64,000 nucleotides of DNA from Rhodothermaeota bacterium MED-G19 (GCA_002457315.1 NTKI01000001.1:1-64000), one strand, 5' to 3'; shown: positions 26,666 through 36,786, numbered from the stretch's first letter. Notes: a model not told the origin generated them from the letters alone. Numbers and translations: made by a program.

Positions 26666-27697
26666 TTGAAAAGAGATATAAGAGAATTATCTATTGAGGA
26701 TATCGGAAAATTTTGTGAAGAGCATAGTATGAGACGATATGTATCGAATCAAGTTTATTCCTGGATTTGGAATAATGCGTGCTCTTCCTTTAGTGATATG
26801 TCTAATCTATCAAAGAAGAACAGAGAAATATTTTGTGAACATTTTTCAATAAATAAAATAACTGAAGATTACCATGAAAAAAGTAATGATGGAACTATTA
26901 AAATAAAGTTTAAACTTTTTGATGGAAACTTTGTCGAGGGTGTCTTGATCCCCCAAGATAAGAGAATGACTGCATGTATATCCTCTCAGGTAGGATGTTC
27001 ACTTAGCTGTAAATTTTGTGCTACCGGGACAATAGGTCGAATAAGGAATTTAACTGCTGGAGAGATTTATGATCAGGTAGTAGCTATTTCTGATAAATCA
27101 AAAGAAGTATATGATTTGCCATTAACAAATATTGTTTTCATGGGTATGGGTGAGCCTCTTCTAAACTACAAAAATGTCATAAGGTCTATACACTTCATTA
27201 CATCAGAAGAGGGTCTTCAAATGTCATACAAGAGAGTTACATTATCTACTTCTGGAATAGCTAAGATGATAAGAAGACTTGCAGATGATAAAGTGAAAGT
27301 TAATCTGGCATTATCTCTCCATGCTGCTTCAGAGGAGATAAGAAATGAGATCATGCCCATAGGGGATTCAAACTCATTAGATGACCTTAGAGATTCACTT
27401 AAATATTACTTCTCAAAAACAAAAAATAAAATCACTTACGAGTATGTCTTGCTTAAAGATGTTAACGACAGCATAAGTGAGGCTGAGAAACTATATAAGT
27501 TTACTAAGCACATCCCTTCAAAGGTTAATCTTATTGAGTATAACCCTGTTGAAGGTCTGGGCTTTAAGAAATCATCTCAAGAAAACACTGATGCTTTTGT
27601 TAATTTTTTAGATAATAAGGGGATAAATGTAGGTATCAGAAGGAGTAGAGGAAAAGATATTAATGCGGCTTGCGGACAATTAGCTAATAAAAAATAA
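26666..27697 (+). CDS. rlmN: 23S rRNA (adenine(2503)-C(2))-methyltransferase
   Basis: Radical-SAM enzyme that methylates A2503 of 23S rRNA (and A37 of some tRNAs). The 343 residues contain the cluster motif CSLSCKFC (Cys111, Cys115, Cys118), MGMGEPLLNY, the LSTSG and NLALSLHAA blocks, and the C-terminal INAACGQLA with the catalytic cysteine near residue 336. The start is TTG (26666), giving the usual N terminus (IRELSIEDIGKFCEE). It is a single gene after the divergent TRAP genes. Confidence 0.95.
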   Translation: MKRDIRELSIEDIGKFCEEHSMRRYVSNQVYSWIWNNACSSFSDMSNLSKKNREIFCEHFSINKITEDYHEKSNDGTIKIKFKLFDGNFVEGVLIPQDKRMTACISSQVGCSLSCKFCATGTIGRIRNLTAGEIYDQVVAISDKSKEVYDLPLTNIVFMGMGEPLLNYKNVIRSIHFITSEEGLQMSYKRVTLSTSGIAKMIRRLADDKVKVNLALSLHAASEEIRNEIMPIGDSNSLDDLRDSLKYYFSKTKNKITYEYVLLKDVNDSISEAEKLYKFTKHIPSKVNLIEYNPVEGLGFKKSSQENTDAFVNFLDNKGINVGIRRSRGKDINAACGQLANKK

Positions 27698-27760
27698 AAT
27701 TTTCAAATTCCTGACACGTTATTAAAGTGCAATTTTATGCTTTTGCCTGCACTAAATCTT

Positions 27761-27768
27761 TATATTTG
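27761..27768 (+). promoter_or_regulatory. -7 box for the giant surface protein gene
   Basis: TATATTTG matches TAnnTTTG exactly; a TTTTG at 27741-27745 upstream is closer than the usual 19 nt spacing. The expected start near 27774 lies after the ATG at 27737 and before the one at 27788, supporting 27788 as the real start. Confidence 0.5.
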
Positions 27769-27787
27769 TAGATTGTATTTATACGAG

Positions 27788-30700
27788 ATGAAAAAATATT
27801 TATCATTTTTTATTCTGTGTTTTTTTCTAAACTTGGCTAATGTATTAGCACAATCAGAACCTATTGCCCACCTAAGTGTTGATCAGTTATCTATAGAGGA
27901 GAATGGTGGCGTCTCAAAACTTACAATTTCTCTTAAAGATGCCTCAGGAAATAGTATGAATGCGTCTTCAAATATAGATGTCGCTATTACCATATCCGGG
28001 TCTGCAACTCTTGGATCAGACTACAGTATCACAAATCTCACAAATGCAGATAATAAGATAATTACAATAAGCAGTGGCTCCTCATCTGCTTTCTTAACAT
28101 TTACTTCGATCAATGATACCGATGTAGAGAGTGAAGAAAAAATAAAAGCTGAAATTGCTAGCGTAAGCTCTGGATCAATTCATTCTGTAAATAATGACAG
28201 GACAGTAAGCATATTAGATGATGATCTTTTAATATCTATGAAATTGCATGCTGGAGACACATTTCTTCTGGAAGAAGGATCTCCAAAAAGTGTTGTAAGA
28301 GTTGAAATAAACCAACCTGTTGCCCAAGATATAGAAGTTCAAGTGGGAATGACAGGTGGAGATGCTATTAATGCAGATGTTAATTTTACGGGAATTGTTC
28401 AGATAAATGATGGAGATACTTTTAATGATTTTGAGATATATGCTGTCGATGATAGTGAGTATGAGGACACAGAATCTTTTTATATAAAATTAACTAATGT
28501 TAAGTCAGGACCAGGAAGAATAGTGAATGACTCTATTGCGTTCTCTGTTATAGATAATGATCCGCCTAAGGTCTCTTTCTCACTAGATAAAGACTCAATT
28601 GATGAGGATGGTGGCGTTGCTAAACTTACCATAACTCTTAGTAGAGTCTTTAATAAGGACTCTAAGATAGTTTTAAATTATGAAGGATTAGACCCTTCTG
28701 TTAACACTAGCCTTGTTGCTGAAAAAGGAGTTGATTTTAATGCAAACCACACAACTGGTTCTGTTGATGAAGAAATAATAATTTTAGCTGGAAGTACAAC
28801 TGCCGAAGTCATATTAAGTGCAATAGATGATAATATTCAAGATCCTAATGAGAGGATAGTTATTACTTTAAATAACACTTTTTCTGATACCCCGCCATCA
28901 GAAAATATTTTCTATGAAATTGGTAAGAAGGCCATTATTAAAATTATTGATGACGAAAACCCTCCTGTCGCAGTAAATGATTCTTATTCTGGAGCTGACT
29001 GTGTAGATGAGGGAGGTGAATTAATAATTAGTGATGTAGCTAAGGGCTTGTTAGCAAATGACTCTGATAAAGAGGGGCCAATTGTTAGTATTGTGCAGCA
29101 GTCATTTCCACTAAATGGATTTGTCTCTTGTCCAACTACTGGTTTGCCAGGCATATGTGATGACGGAACTTTTAGCTATAAACACAATGGAAATGAGACA
29201 CCTACTGGTAGTGACAGTTTCTCTTACAAGATAACTGATGATGATGGGTTTTTCGCAACAGGTCAGGTGTCAATTTGTGTTAACCCAGTAAATGATTGTC
29301 CAGTCGTAGACGGTGAAGCTCTTAAAGTAAACGAAGGACAAGTTTACACAAGAGACCTTACAGCTGGGGTCTTAGATCCTGAGTACACTTTGGGGATTGA
29401 TTTAGTTCTTAACTTTGAACTTATCACACCACCATCTGTCGGATCAATAACTGTATCCACTGCAGGAGTTGTCGAATATACCGCTCCACCTTTTGTAACT
29501 GGATCTGATCCTTTAAATACTAGTTTTAAATATAAAGTAACTGACGGAGGGGGCTGTGTTATTGAGGATGTGATTATGATTCAGATTAATAATTCTGTCC
29601 CTTTAGCAGTACCAGACACATTTGTAGTTGGTGTTGGTGGGACAATAAATATAATTGCACCCGGGATACTTTCTAATGACCCTGTACCATCAGGAGCTAC
29701 AGCTCAGTCAGGATTAGTAACGACTCCTAATCTTGCAATTACTAGTGGAGTTAACGCATTTAACTTAAATATGGATGGTAGCTTCACATATACTCATAAT
29801 GGTAGCTCATCTCCAAAAACTGATGAATTTGAATACAGATTAACAATTATCTATAGTCCAGGAGTTTTTGATGTCTCCGATGGTAAGGTGGTTATTAAAG
29901 TTAACGACTGTCCTACTACTGTCACAGATACTTATGTTGTTGATGAGGGAGGTATCTTAGTAGTAGACTCAATTAATGGTCTCTTAATGAATGACAGTGA
30001 TATTAATGGTGATGTGATATATGCATATAAGGACTCAGACCCTAAGGTCCTGGAAGACCATAGTGACAGTAAAAAAAGTATCGTTACAGTTAATGATAAT
30101 GGTTCTTTCACATACACTCATGGTGGAGGTGAAGGATCGCTAGACTATTTCTTGTACTATGCGAATGACGGAGTCTGCGACAGTCCTCCAGACACAGTTA
30201 AAATTATTGTAAATCCTGTAAATGATTGTCCTGTTACACTAATGAATGGGTATAATAGTTTGAGTTTATTAGATGGAGCCCCAATCAAAGATTACATCGA
30301 GGCACTATCTGATAAAGACGGGAACCCAATCTCTATTGACAGTGTAAATGTAGATTCAGGAGGAGACACATTAACAGTATATGCTTCAGATGGTACAACC
30401 TGGATATTAGATATGGATGAGGGTGGAACAATTACTAGAGATTCTGCAGGAGGAGGACTTACAGGGGATTTTGACCTTGACGGGGATTTTATTTTTATGA
30501 GGGAGTTACTACCTGGGTCGCCTAACTGGCTTCTAGATGTGGACGGGAAACCAATTTATCCCTTCCCACCTCAGGCAAAAGATTATACAGTTAACGCTGA
30601 CGGTTCATTTACCTATGAACATAATGGCACAGGAGCTATTAGAGATGTGATATATGTTGAGGTCTGTGATGTGCCCCAGGTGGGTGTATCTTGTTGCTCT

Positions 30701-33700
30701 GTAGACTCCATAACATTATTTTTTGGCCCTGATAATGCCTGTGCGGAGGGACTAACTGATTATTTTACAGTAAATGAGGGTGGAACCTTGATAGCAGACG
30801 CTGCAAACATGGGTTATAATGACTACATGTTAAATAAGGGTAAGAAAGCAAAATATACGGGAGTACTCTTTAATGATGTTGACGAAGAGGGAGATACTCT
30901 AAACGTAGCACTTGTAGACCGACCATTATTTGGAACCATTGTAGGAGATACAATTAACCCTGACGGATCCTTTATCTACGTGCACGATGGTGGGGAACAA
31001 ACAGCAGACATGTTCACTTATATAATGGGAGATATGGAAAGGCAATGTTCTACTGTGAAAGTTTATATAAACATAGTATCTGTAAATGAGTGTCCTACCG
31101 CTAATGATACGATATATACGGTTGCCGAGGGAGGCACGCTAACGATCTCAGGTTTACCTGGTGGTGGTGTTGGCACCTTCAGAAATTTTCCTGCAATAAT
31201 GGGTAATGATTTTGATTTGGATATAGGCTCCAGGCCCCAGATAACGGATAGTTTAATTGCATTCTACTCCATGTCTGAATTTTATGATTCACTTCCTGGT
31301 CCAGATTTAGTTCTTGATCTTGACACAGTATCTACAATTCTTGTGCGTAAGAAGGCTGATGATCAGAGTAGTAATAACTTTGATGGTTTTATGATGGGCG
31401 GAGTTCCTGATACAGTAACTCTTCCTAACCCAACGAATTGTGAGAGTTTGACTGGTGGTAAATGTGGTTCACAACCATATTTTATAAACTATCCTAAGTC
31501 ACCAAAAGTAGTTCCCGACAGATTCCAGCCGCCACATGACAGAAATGCTTTTGAGTTTGATGGTGATTCCTCTTATGTTGAGGTAATAGATCAAATTCTA
31601 GCATTAAATAGGTCTAGATATACTATTTCAGGGTGGTTCAGATCATTTAATAATCCAACCGATTCCCCGACACTATTAAACTTTACTGTTGGTGGTAAGG
31701 AAAAAGGGTTAAGTATTGGAATTAAGGATGAACAGTTATCTCTAGGAATTGGTAATGGCACAGGTTACACAGTAAGGGCATTAGGGCCCGTTGGAAGCAC
31801 TAAATTGACAGGAGTATGGAACCATTTTATATTTATGAAAAATGGAGATAATTATAAGATGTATTTAAATAAGAATGAAATATATTCTGAAGACCTAATC
31901 AATACATCCTTATCAGGAGTCTCTTCGCAATTACTCATTGGTAGGGACATCACAGGAAATTTATTTCATGGAAGAATGGATGAACTATATATTGTAGGAG
32001 ACACAGTTTCTCAGGATCAGATATTAAGTCTTTACTATGGTGTGTCCACTACTCTTACTAACAAGCCAGATGATGGAGAGTTAACTAGCTTTGGTTCGGA
32101 TGGTTCATTTACTTATGTCCATGATGGAAGAGGTAATGATTTTGAAGATAACTTTATATATGAACTTTCAGACGGGGAGTGTACTGATCTTGGTAAAGTA
32201 ACAATAGTTATTACACCTGTGAACGACTGTCCGATTGGTGTAAACGATACACTTACAGTTGATGAGGGAGGTACTGTGACACTAGATGCCCCAGGAGTTT
32301 TAATTAATGATACTGATGAGGAAAATGACACATTGACTGCTGAAAAAATTGTTGACCCTCTTCATGGAATTGCTACACTGGGTTCTGATGGGAAGATAGA
32401 ATATATTCATGACGACTCTGAGACTCTGATCGACTCACTAAAATATGTTGTCAAAGATGGCTCCGCAACTTGTGCTGATACCACTACTGTGTATATAATA
32501 ATTAACCCAGTTCCTGACTGTCCAATTCCTGCAGATGACGTCTACTATGTCACCGAGGGAGATACATTAACAGTGGATACTTGTGTAACCAAAAAATTAA
32601 ATATTGGATCAAATAATGAAAATTGGGCTACTGGTGAACCTAATAGCTCAGGAGATGAGAATATTGGAGAAATATATTCTAACGGAACATGGAATGATGA
32701 ACAGGAAAACTCTAGAAATCAAAAATATCTCTTCGAAGTTGATAAGTTAATTACCTCAAAATCAGGTTTTGTTTACCTAGGGCAGTATGACGGTCACTCT
32801 TACTTTAGCTCAAATCTTTCCTTCTTGTGGTATGACGCAAAAGCACATGCTGAAGCTAACGGTGGTTACTTGGCAATGATAAAAACTGTAGAAGAAAATA
32901 ATGCAGTAGCTGCTATAACCTCTGAAAGATATCACTTTGGACTCTATCAAGACGCCTCAGACAAATATTTTAAAGAGCCAAAAGGTGGTTGGAAATGGGT
33001 GGACGGAACTTACCTATATGACGAAGGTGAAGAGAGAACTCTTTGTGGAGTACTAATTAATGATAATGATGGAGGTGGAGACACACTATACGTTACAGAT
33101 TATAAATTAGGTCTAATGGATAATGGGGTCTTAATAAATGATGAAATAAAATTTGATGGAAAATTTACTTATATCCATGACGGAAGTCAGTTAGGAGATA
33201 CTATTGAATACCGAATAGAGAGTGAACTCTGTGAAAGTGATGACTTTGCCAGAATTATCATTATGCCAATTAATGTGAATGATTGTCCTGTGGCAGTTCG
33301 TGATACTTTTTATATTGAAGAGGGAGGTACGTTAGATACAGTTGGAATCTTATTGAATGATATTGACCCGGACCCAGACTCAGTAGATGCGCTAAGGGCT
33401 GAAAAAGTTTCTTCTAGTGATACTAACCACGAAGATACCCTTAAAATCTTACCTAATGGGAGATTCTATTATGTCCATGATGGATCCGAATCATCTATTG
33501 ATAGTGTGCAGTATAAGGTTATAGATCTTTCTGGTTGTGAGAGTATTGCAACGGTGGTCATAATTATTAGTAGAGTTAATGACTTGCCAGTTGGAGTAGA
33601 TGATAATTATTCTGTTTTTGAAGGAGACACACTAGTAGTTCCTTTTAATCTAGGACTTTTATCTAATGACTCTGATCCAGATCATGCCCTTGATCAGTTA

Positions 33701-35698
33701 AGAGTTTTAGGCTTAACAAGCGTACCTGGATTAACATTAAATTCTGATGGTTCATTTACCTATATCCATGATGGCTCTGATTCGCCTAATGAAATTTGTT
33801 TTAAATATATGATTTTTGATGGTGTAAATGGTCCGCCTCCTGGTCTCTCTGGTGAGACTGAAGTCTGCATCACAATTCTTAACAGAGTACCAATTTGTGA
33901 TGGAGAAATTTATAATCTTTTAGAGGGCGAAGTTCTTACAACTGACCTTACCGATGGAGTACTAGTAAATTGTAAAGATCCAGATCCTCAAGATATTATG
34001 ACAGTAATTTTAGACACTCCACCTGAACATGGAGCCTTTGTTTTAAATGATGACGGAACATTCTCCTATGACCATGACTGTTCTGATGATCCTGATGAAA
34101 CATTCTTTACTTATTTTGTTACTGATGGAGAGGATACCACTCAAGTCGCAGATACTGCATGGATAAATATTCAAAATGAATGTCCAGTCGGTAACGATGA
34201 TCTATATAGTGGAGTAGATGAGGGAGGAGTTTTAAATATTGGACCTTTCAATGGCGTCTTATCAAATGATTCAGATCAAAATGCATGTGACATTTTGGAA
34301 ATTAAGTTATTAGACCCTCCATCATTTGGTGGTGTTGTATTGAATGCTGACGGTTCGTTTGACTATACTCATGATGATAGTGAGAATTTTGTAGATCAGT
34401 ACACTTATCTTCTTAATGACGGTGAGTGTAGTACTTGGGATACAGTGACTGTGACTATTAGGATAGACCCTGTTCCTGATACTCCTCCTGTTGCTGTGAA
34501 AGATTCTTTTGACTGTATAGATGAAGGTGATTTTCTTCAGATTCTTCTACCTGAAGACGGAGTGCTATCAAATGATTTTGATTATGACACTGGACAAACT
34601 TTAAGTGCTGTACTAGTGAGGTATCCGCTTCATGGAGTTTTAATTTTAAATCCTAATGGAACATTTATATATTCTCATGATGGCGGAGAGTCTACAACTG
34701 ACTCATTCAGCTATTTTGCGGTAGATGACACAGGACTAGAAAGTGACACGGTAACTGTCTCGTTATGTATAAATCCTGTCAATGACTGTCCAGTTCCAGC
34801 CGATGATATATTTAATATCAAAGAGGGAGATGTTATAGACTCTTCTCTGGTATTTAATGACTTTGATGTTGAAGGAAATGATCTTCTTATAAGTATAAAT
34901 TCAACTCCAACTCTAGGTGGATTCTCCTGGTCTCAAGATGGTAAATTCATCTACACTGCACCAGATGATATTCCAGCCCCTGGTCCACAGATAGTTACTT
35001 TTGATTATATACTAACAGATGTAGATGATGGTTTTGCTACTTGTGATTCTACGGCAACAGTTACTATAATTATAAATTATGAAAATGATTGTCCAATTGT
35101 TGAAGATGACTCAATTATTGTAGATGGAAGTGTTGCAAGTTCTAGAGTTATTCCTGTCCTTGATAATGACTCAGACCCTGATTCTGAGATTGACACCACT
35201 AGTGTGAAGATAATTGCAGGACCAACATTTGGAGATGCTATATCAAATATAGATGGAACTATAACTTATAATTTTGATGAGTCTCCAATTCCTTTTGATA
35301 CTATCACTTATAGTGTCAGTGATTATGAAGGGTGTGAGGTCCTTGGTAAAGTATATATTTATATTGAAAATATAAGAAACCCTAGGTATAACCTTCCAAA
35401 TTATTTTACACCTAATGGAGATGATTTTAATGACTTTTTTGTAATCAAATATGTAAATATCTTAGAGGAAAATTTAAGTTTCGAAGTTAAGATTATGGAC
35501 AGATATCAGAGAGTTGTATATGATGGTTTAGTTCAGGGAAGTGACAAGATATGGAACGGAATAAATTCCTTCACTTCAGAAATTGTTAAGACAGATTTCT
35601 ATTATTATGAAATCACACCAGTTGAGTATTATAATACTCCATATATGAGAAGAAGAGATAAGATGATAGGTACTGTCTATTTAGAGAAGGAAAGATAG
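27788..35698 (+). CDS. Giant T9SS-exported surface protein with Calx-beta, cadherin-like, LamG and permuted C-type lectin domains
   Basis: A 2636-residue secreted protein, probably an adhesin or surface layer component. Order: signal peptide (1-22, cut after VLAQ); three Calx-beta domains (about 24-390; e.g. HLSVDQLSIEENGGVSKLTI); about fourteen cadherin-like repeats of roughly 95 residues (each: DEGG, GVLxNDxD, DGSFTYxHDG, NDCP); a C-terminal type B sorting domain (about 2532-2636; LPNYFTPNGDDFNDFF to the end). A LamG-like domain (about 1150-1417) and a C-type lectin-like domain (about 1599-1750) are inserted inside repeats. Most repeats have a Cys after DG and one in NDCP about 18 residues later, a likely disulfide. 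Acidic Asp-rich loops suggest Ca2+ binding. I reject the ATG at 27737, which would put residues before a normal signal peptide. Confidence 0.92.
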   Translation: MKKYLSFFILCFFLNLANVLAQSEPIAHLSVDQLSIEENGGVSKLTISLKDASGNSMNASSNIDVAITISGSATLGSDYSITNLTNADNKIITISSGSSSAFLTFTSINDTDVESEEKIKAEIASVSSGSIHSVNNDRTVSILDDDLLISMKLHAGDTFLLEEGSPKSVVRVEINQPVAQDIEVQVGMTGGDAINADVNFTGIVQINDGDTFNDFEIYAVDDSEYEDTESFYIKLTNVKSGPGRIVNDSIAFSVIDNDPPKVSFSLDKDSIDEDGGVAKLTITLSRVFNKDSKIVLNYEGLDPSVNTSLVAEKGVDFNANHTTGSVDEEIIILAGSTTAEVILSAIDDNIQDPNERIVITLNNTFSDTPPSENIFYEIGKKAIIKIIDDENPPVAVNDSYSGADCVDEGGELIISDVAKGLLANDSDKEGPIVSIVQQSFPLNGFVSCPTTGLPGICDDGTFSYKHNGNETPTGSDSFSYKITDDDGFFATGQVSICVNPVNDCPVVDGEALKVNEGQVYTRDLTAGVLDPEYTLGIDLVLNFELITPPSVGSITVSTAGVVEYTAPPFVTGSDPLNTSFKYKVTDGGGCVIEDVIMIQINNSVPLAVPDTFVVGVGGTINIIAPGILSNDPVPSGATAQSGLVTTPNLAITSGVNAFNLNMDGSFTYTHNGSSSPKTDEFEYRLTIIYSPGVFDVSDGKVVIKVNDCPTTVTDTYVVDEGGILVVDSINGLLMNDSDINGDVIYAYKDSDPKVLEDHSDSKKSIVTVNDNGSFTYTHGGGEGSLDYFLYYANDGVCDSPPDTVKIIVNPVNDCPVTLMNGYNSLSLLDGAPIKDYIEALSDKDGNPISIDSVNVDSGGDTLTVYASDGTTWILDMDEGGTITRDSAGGGLTGDFDLDGDFIFMRELLPGSPNWLLDVDGKPIYPFPPQAKDYTVNADGSFTYEHNGTGAIRDVIYVEVCDVPQVGVSCCSVDSITLFFGPDNACAEGLTDYFTVNEGGTLIADAANMGYNDYMLNKGKKAKYTGVLFNDVDEEGDTLNVALVDRPLFGTIVGDTINPDGSFIYVHDGGEQTADMFTYIMGDMERQCSTVKVYINIVSVNECPTANDTIYTVAEGGTLTISGLPGGGVGTFRNFPAIMGNDFDLDIGSRPQITDSLIAFYSMSEFYDSLPGPDLVLDLDTVSTILVRKKADDQSSNNFDGFMMGGVPDTVTLPNPTNCESLTGGKCGSQPYFINYPKSPKVVPDRFQPPHDRNAFEFDGDSSYVEVIDQILALNRSRYTISGWFRSFNNPTDSPTLLNFTVGGKEKGLSIGIKDEQLSLGIGNGTGYTVRALGPVGSTKLTGVWNHFIFMKNGDNYKMYLNKNEIYSEDLINTSLSGVSSQLLIGRDITGNLFHGRMDELYIVGDTVSQDQILSLYYGVSTTLTNKPDDGELTSFGSDGSFTYVHDGRGNDFEDNFIYELSDGECTDLGKVTIVITPVNDCPIGVNDTLTVDEGGTVTLDAPGVLINDTDEENDTLTAEKIVDPLHGIATLGSDGKIEYIHDDSETLIDSLKYVVKDGSATCADTTTVYIIINPVPDCPIPADDVYYVTEGDTLTVDTCVTKKLNIGSNNENWATGEPNSSGDENIGEIYSNGTWNDEQENSRNQKYLFEVDKLITSKSGFVYLGQYDGHSYFSSNLSFLWYDAKAHAEANGGYLAMIKTVEENNAVAAITSERYHFGLYQDASDKYFKEPKGGWKWVDGTYLYDEGEERTLCGVLINDNDGGGDTLYVTDYKLGLMDNGVLINDEIKFDGKFTYIHDGSQLGDTIEYRIESELCESDDFARIIIMPINVNDCPVAVRDTFYIEEGGTLDTVGILLNDIDPDPDSVDALRAEKVSSSDTNHEDTLKILPNGRFYYVHDGSESSIDSVQYKVIDLSGCESIATVVIIISRVNDLPVGVDDNYSVFEGDTLVVPFNLGLLSNDSDPDHALDQLRVLGLTSVPGLTLNSDGSFTYIHDGSDSPNEICFKYMIFDGVNGPPPGLSGETEVCITILNRVPICDGEIYNLLEGEVLTTDLTDGVLVNCKDPDPQDIMTVILDTPPEHGAFVLNDDGTFSYDHDCSDDPDETFFTYFVTDGEDTTQVADTAWINIQNECPVGNDDLYSGVDEGGVLNIGPFNGVLSNDSDQNACDILEIKLLDPPSFGGVVLNADGSFDYTHDDSENFVDQYTYLLNDGECSTWDTVTVTIRIDPVPDTPPVAVKDSFDCIDEGDFLQILLPEDGVLSNDFDYDTGQTLSAVLVRYPLHGVLILNPNGTFIYSHDGGESTTDSFSYFAVDDTGLESDTVTVSLCINPVNDCPVPADDIFNIKEGDVIDSSLVFNDFDVEGNDLLISINSTPTLGGFSWSQDGKFIYTAPDDIPAPGPQIVTFDYILTDVDDGFATCDSTATVTIIINYENDCPIVEDDSIIVDGSVASSRVIPVLDNDSDPDSEIDTTSVKIIAGPTFGDAISNIDGTITYNFDESPIPFDTITYSVSDYEGCEVLGKVYIYIENIRNPRYNLPNYFTPNGDDFNDFFVIKYVNILEENLSFEVKIMDRYQRVVYDGLVQGSDKIWNGINSFTSEIVKTDFYYYEITPVEYYNTPYMRRRDKMIGTVYLEKER
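31230..32040 (+). other. LamG-like domain nested inside a cadherin-like repeat
   Basis: Within the giant gene the repeat starting TIYTVAEGGTLTI is interrupted after DFDLDIGSRPQ and resumes at DDGELTSFGSDGSFTYVHDG. The insert carries the laminin-G/concanavalin pattern: LIAFYSMSEFYD, AFEFDGDSSYVEV, RYTISGWFRSF, GVWNHFIFMKNGDNYKMYLN, LLIGRDITGNLFHGRMDELYI. Such domains usually bind carbohydrate or protein. Confidence 0.75.
32584..33045 (+). other. Circularly permuted C-type lectin-like domain nested in a cadherin-like repeat
   Basis: Inside the giant gene a repeat is split between EGDTLTVDTCV and GVLINDNDGGGDTLYV. The insert holds C-type lectin motifs in reversed order: first the C-terminal half (ENWATGEPNSSGDEN, YSNGTWNDEQ, KYLFEVD, about 32611-32742), then the N-terminal half (GFVYLGQYDGHSYF, WYDAKAHAEANGGYLAMI, GGWKWVDGTYLYD, about 32765-33021). 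In ordinary family members GGWxWxDG is followed directly by NWxxGEPN. EPN and WND motifs needed for Ca2+/sugar binding are present. Confidence 0.7.
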
Positions 35699-35700
35699 AT

Positions 35701-36786
35701 TTATTTTGAGAAGTTATATATAGCAAATGTAGCTAGCCAGTGCTCTCCTCCGTAACCACTTTCAAACATTATATTGTAGCCTTTTTCAGAATGATTTTTA
35801 GCAATATCTAGTAACAGTTTTTTTTCTGAATTACTTTTAACTTTACTTGCTATATCTTTTAGTGTCCAAGACCTATGAAACATAAGTCCTATCAAATGAC
35901 CAATGCCCGGATCTTCTGGATCTAAAACAATGGGTGGATTGATAATATTAGCAAAGTGTTTTTTATCAAGTGAGGGAATAAATTTTTTAAACCAATTATT
36001 AAATTCACTTTCATTTAGTATAGAGGACATCAGACTTGCTTCTGCAAGACATGGAGAAAGAAAATCTGTGCCTGATGGCTCGTAGCTTACTGGGCAGTTT
36101 GTGTCTAACATGAAGTTTTTAATGCTGTAATTTTTTATTTTATTTAATAATTTATAGTCTTCTGCTATTATAGCATACTCTACCATTAGTGAAAAAGAGA
36201 ATGCGGTATTTGCATGTGTTCCAGGTCTTAATGGGGTAGATAGTCTATCTAAAAACAACATTGTCCTTTCGCTAAGCAAATCCACAAGAGGTTTCATGTT
36301 AGATGCCCACTCACGTCCTTTTTCATTTTCCCAAGTCAGTAGTTCAGAATATAATTTCATAAGCCAAGCCCAACCATATGTCCTCTCAAAACCTTTGGCA
36401 AAATCGTTTTGAAAAAACTCATATTCTTTACTTAAATTCTCTTTACTTAGGTTCTTACCTAACTTTTCTAATATTATTTCTCTTTCTGAAATCTCTGGAA
36501 AATCTTTAATGATTTTAACCATAGCCCAGTGACCATGAACTGCTGAGTGCCAGTCCCAACAACCATAAAATGATGGGGTGACTTCATAGTGTGGTCTGAT
36601 CCACTCTTCTTCAATAAACCTATAACCAATTTTATAAGGGTATTTTTGATCTACACATTTTATTGATAGTGATACTAATTCTTTTGCTGTGTTTTCATCC
36701 AATGATACATTTTGAATATTTTTTTTCTTATCTATATTAGTACAAGAAGAAAAAATTAAAATAATTATATAGATATATTTTCTCAT
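35701..36786 (-). CDS. DUF2891 family lipoprotein
   Basis: A 361-residue lipoprotein (lipobox SSC, Cys15). The sequence YKIGYRFIEEEWIRPHYEVTPSFYGCWDWHSAVHGHWAMV is the hallmark of DUF2891, a family of helical proteins of unknown function; later blocks (GTHANTAFSF, CLAEASLMS, HRSWTLKDIA, SGYGGEHWLATFA) also fit. The many conserved His/Trp/Glu residues and all-helical character suggest an (alpha/alpha) toroid enzyme fold, which is inference. Its stop lies 2 bp from the stop of the giant gene, and its ATG overlaps the rhomboid stop (ATGA). Confidence 0.85.
   Translation of the reverse strand: MRKYIYIIILIFSSCTNIDKKKNIQNVSLDENTAKELVSLSIKCVDQKYPYKIGYRFIEEEWIRPHYEVTPSFYGCWDWHSAVHGHWAMVKIIKDFPEISEREIILEKLGKNLSKENLSKEYEFFQNDFAKGFERTYGWAWLMKLYSELLTWENEKGREWASNMKPLVDLLSERTMLFLDRLSTPLRPGTHANTAFSFSLMVEYAIIAEDYKLLNKIKNYSIKNFMLDTNCPVSYEPSGTDFLSPCLAEASLMSSILNESEFNNWFKKFIPSLDKKHFANIINPPIVLDPEDPGIGHLIGLMFHRSWTLKDIASKVKSNSEKKLLLDIAKNHSEKGYNIMFESGYGGEHWLATFAIYNFSK

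Noticed and set aside
27737-27787. Upstream ATG for the giant protein
   Set aside because: It would add 17 residues before a normal signal peptide, and an exact -7 promoter box lies between the two ATGs.
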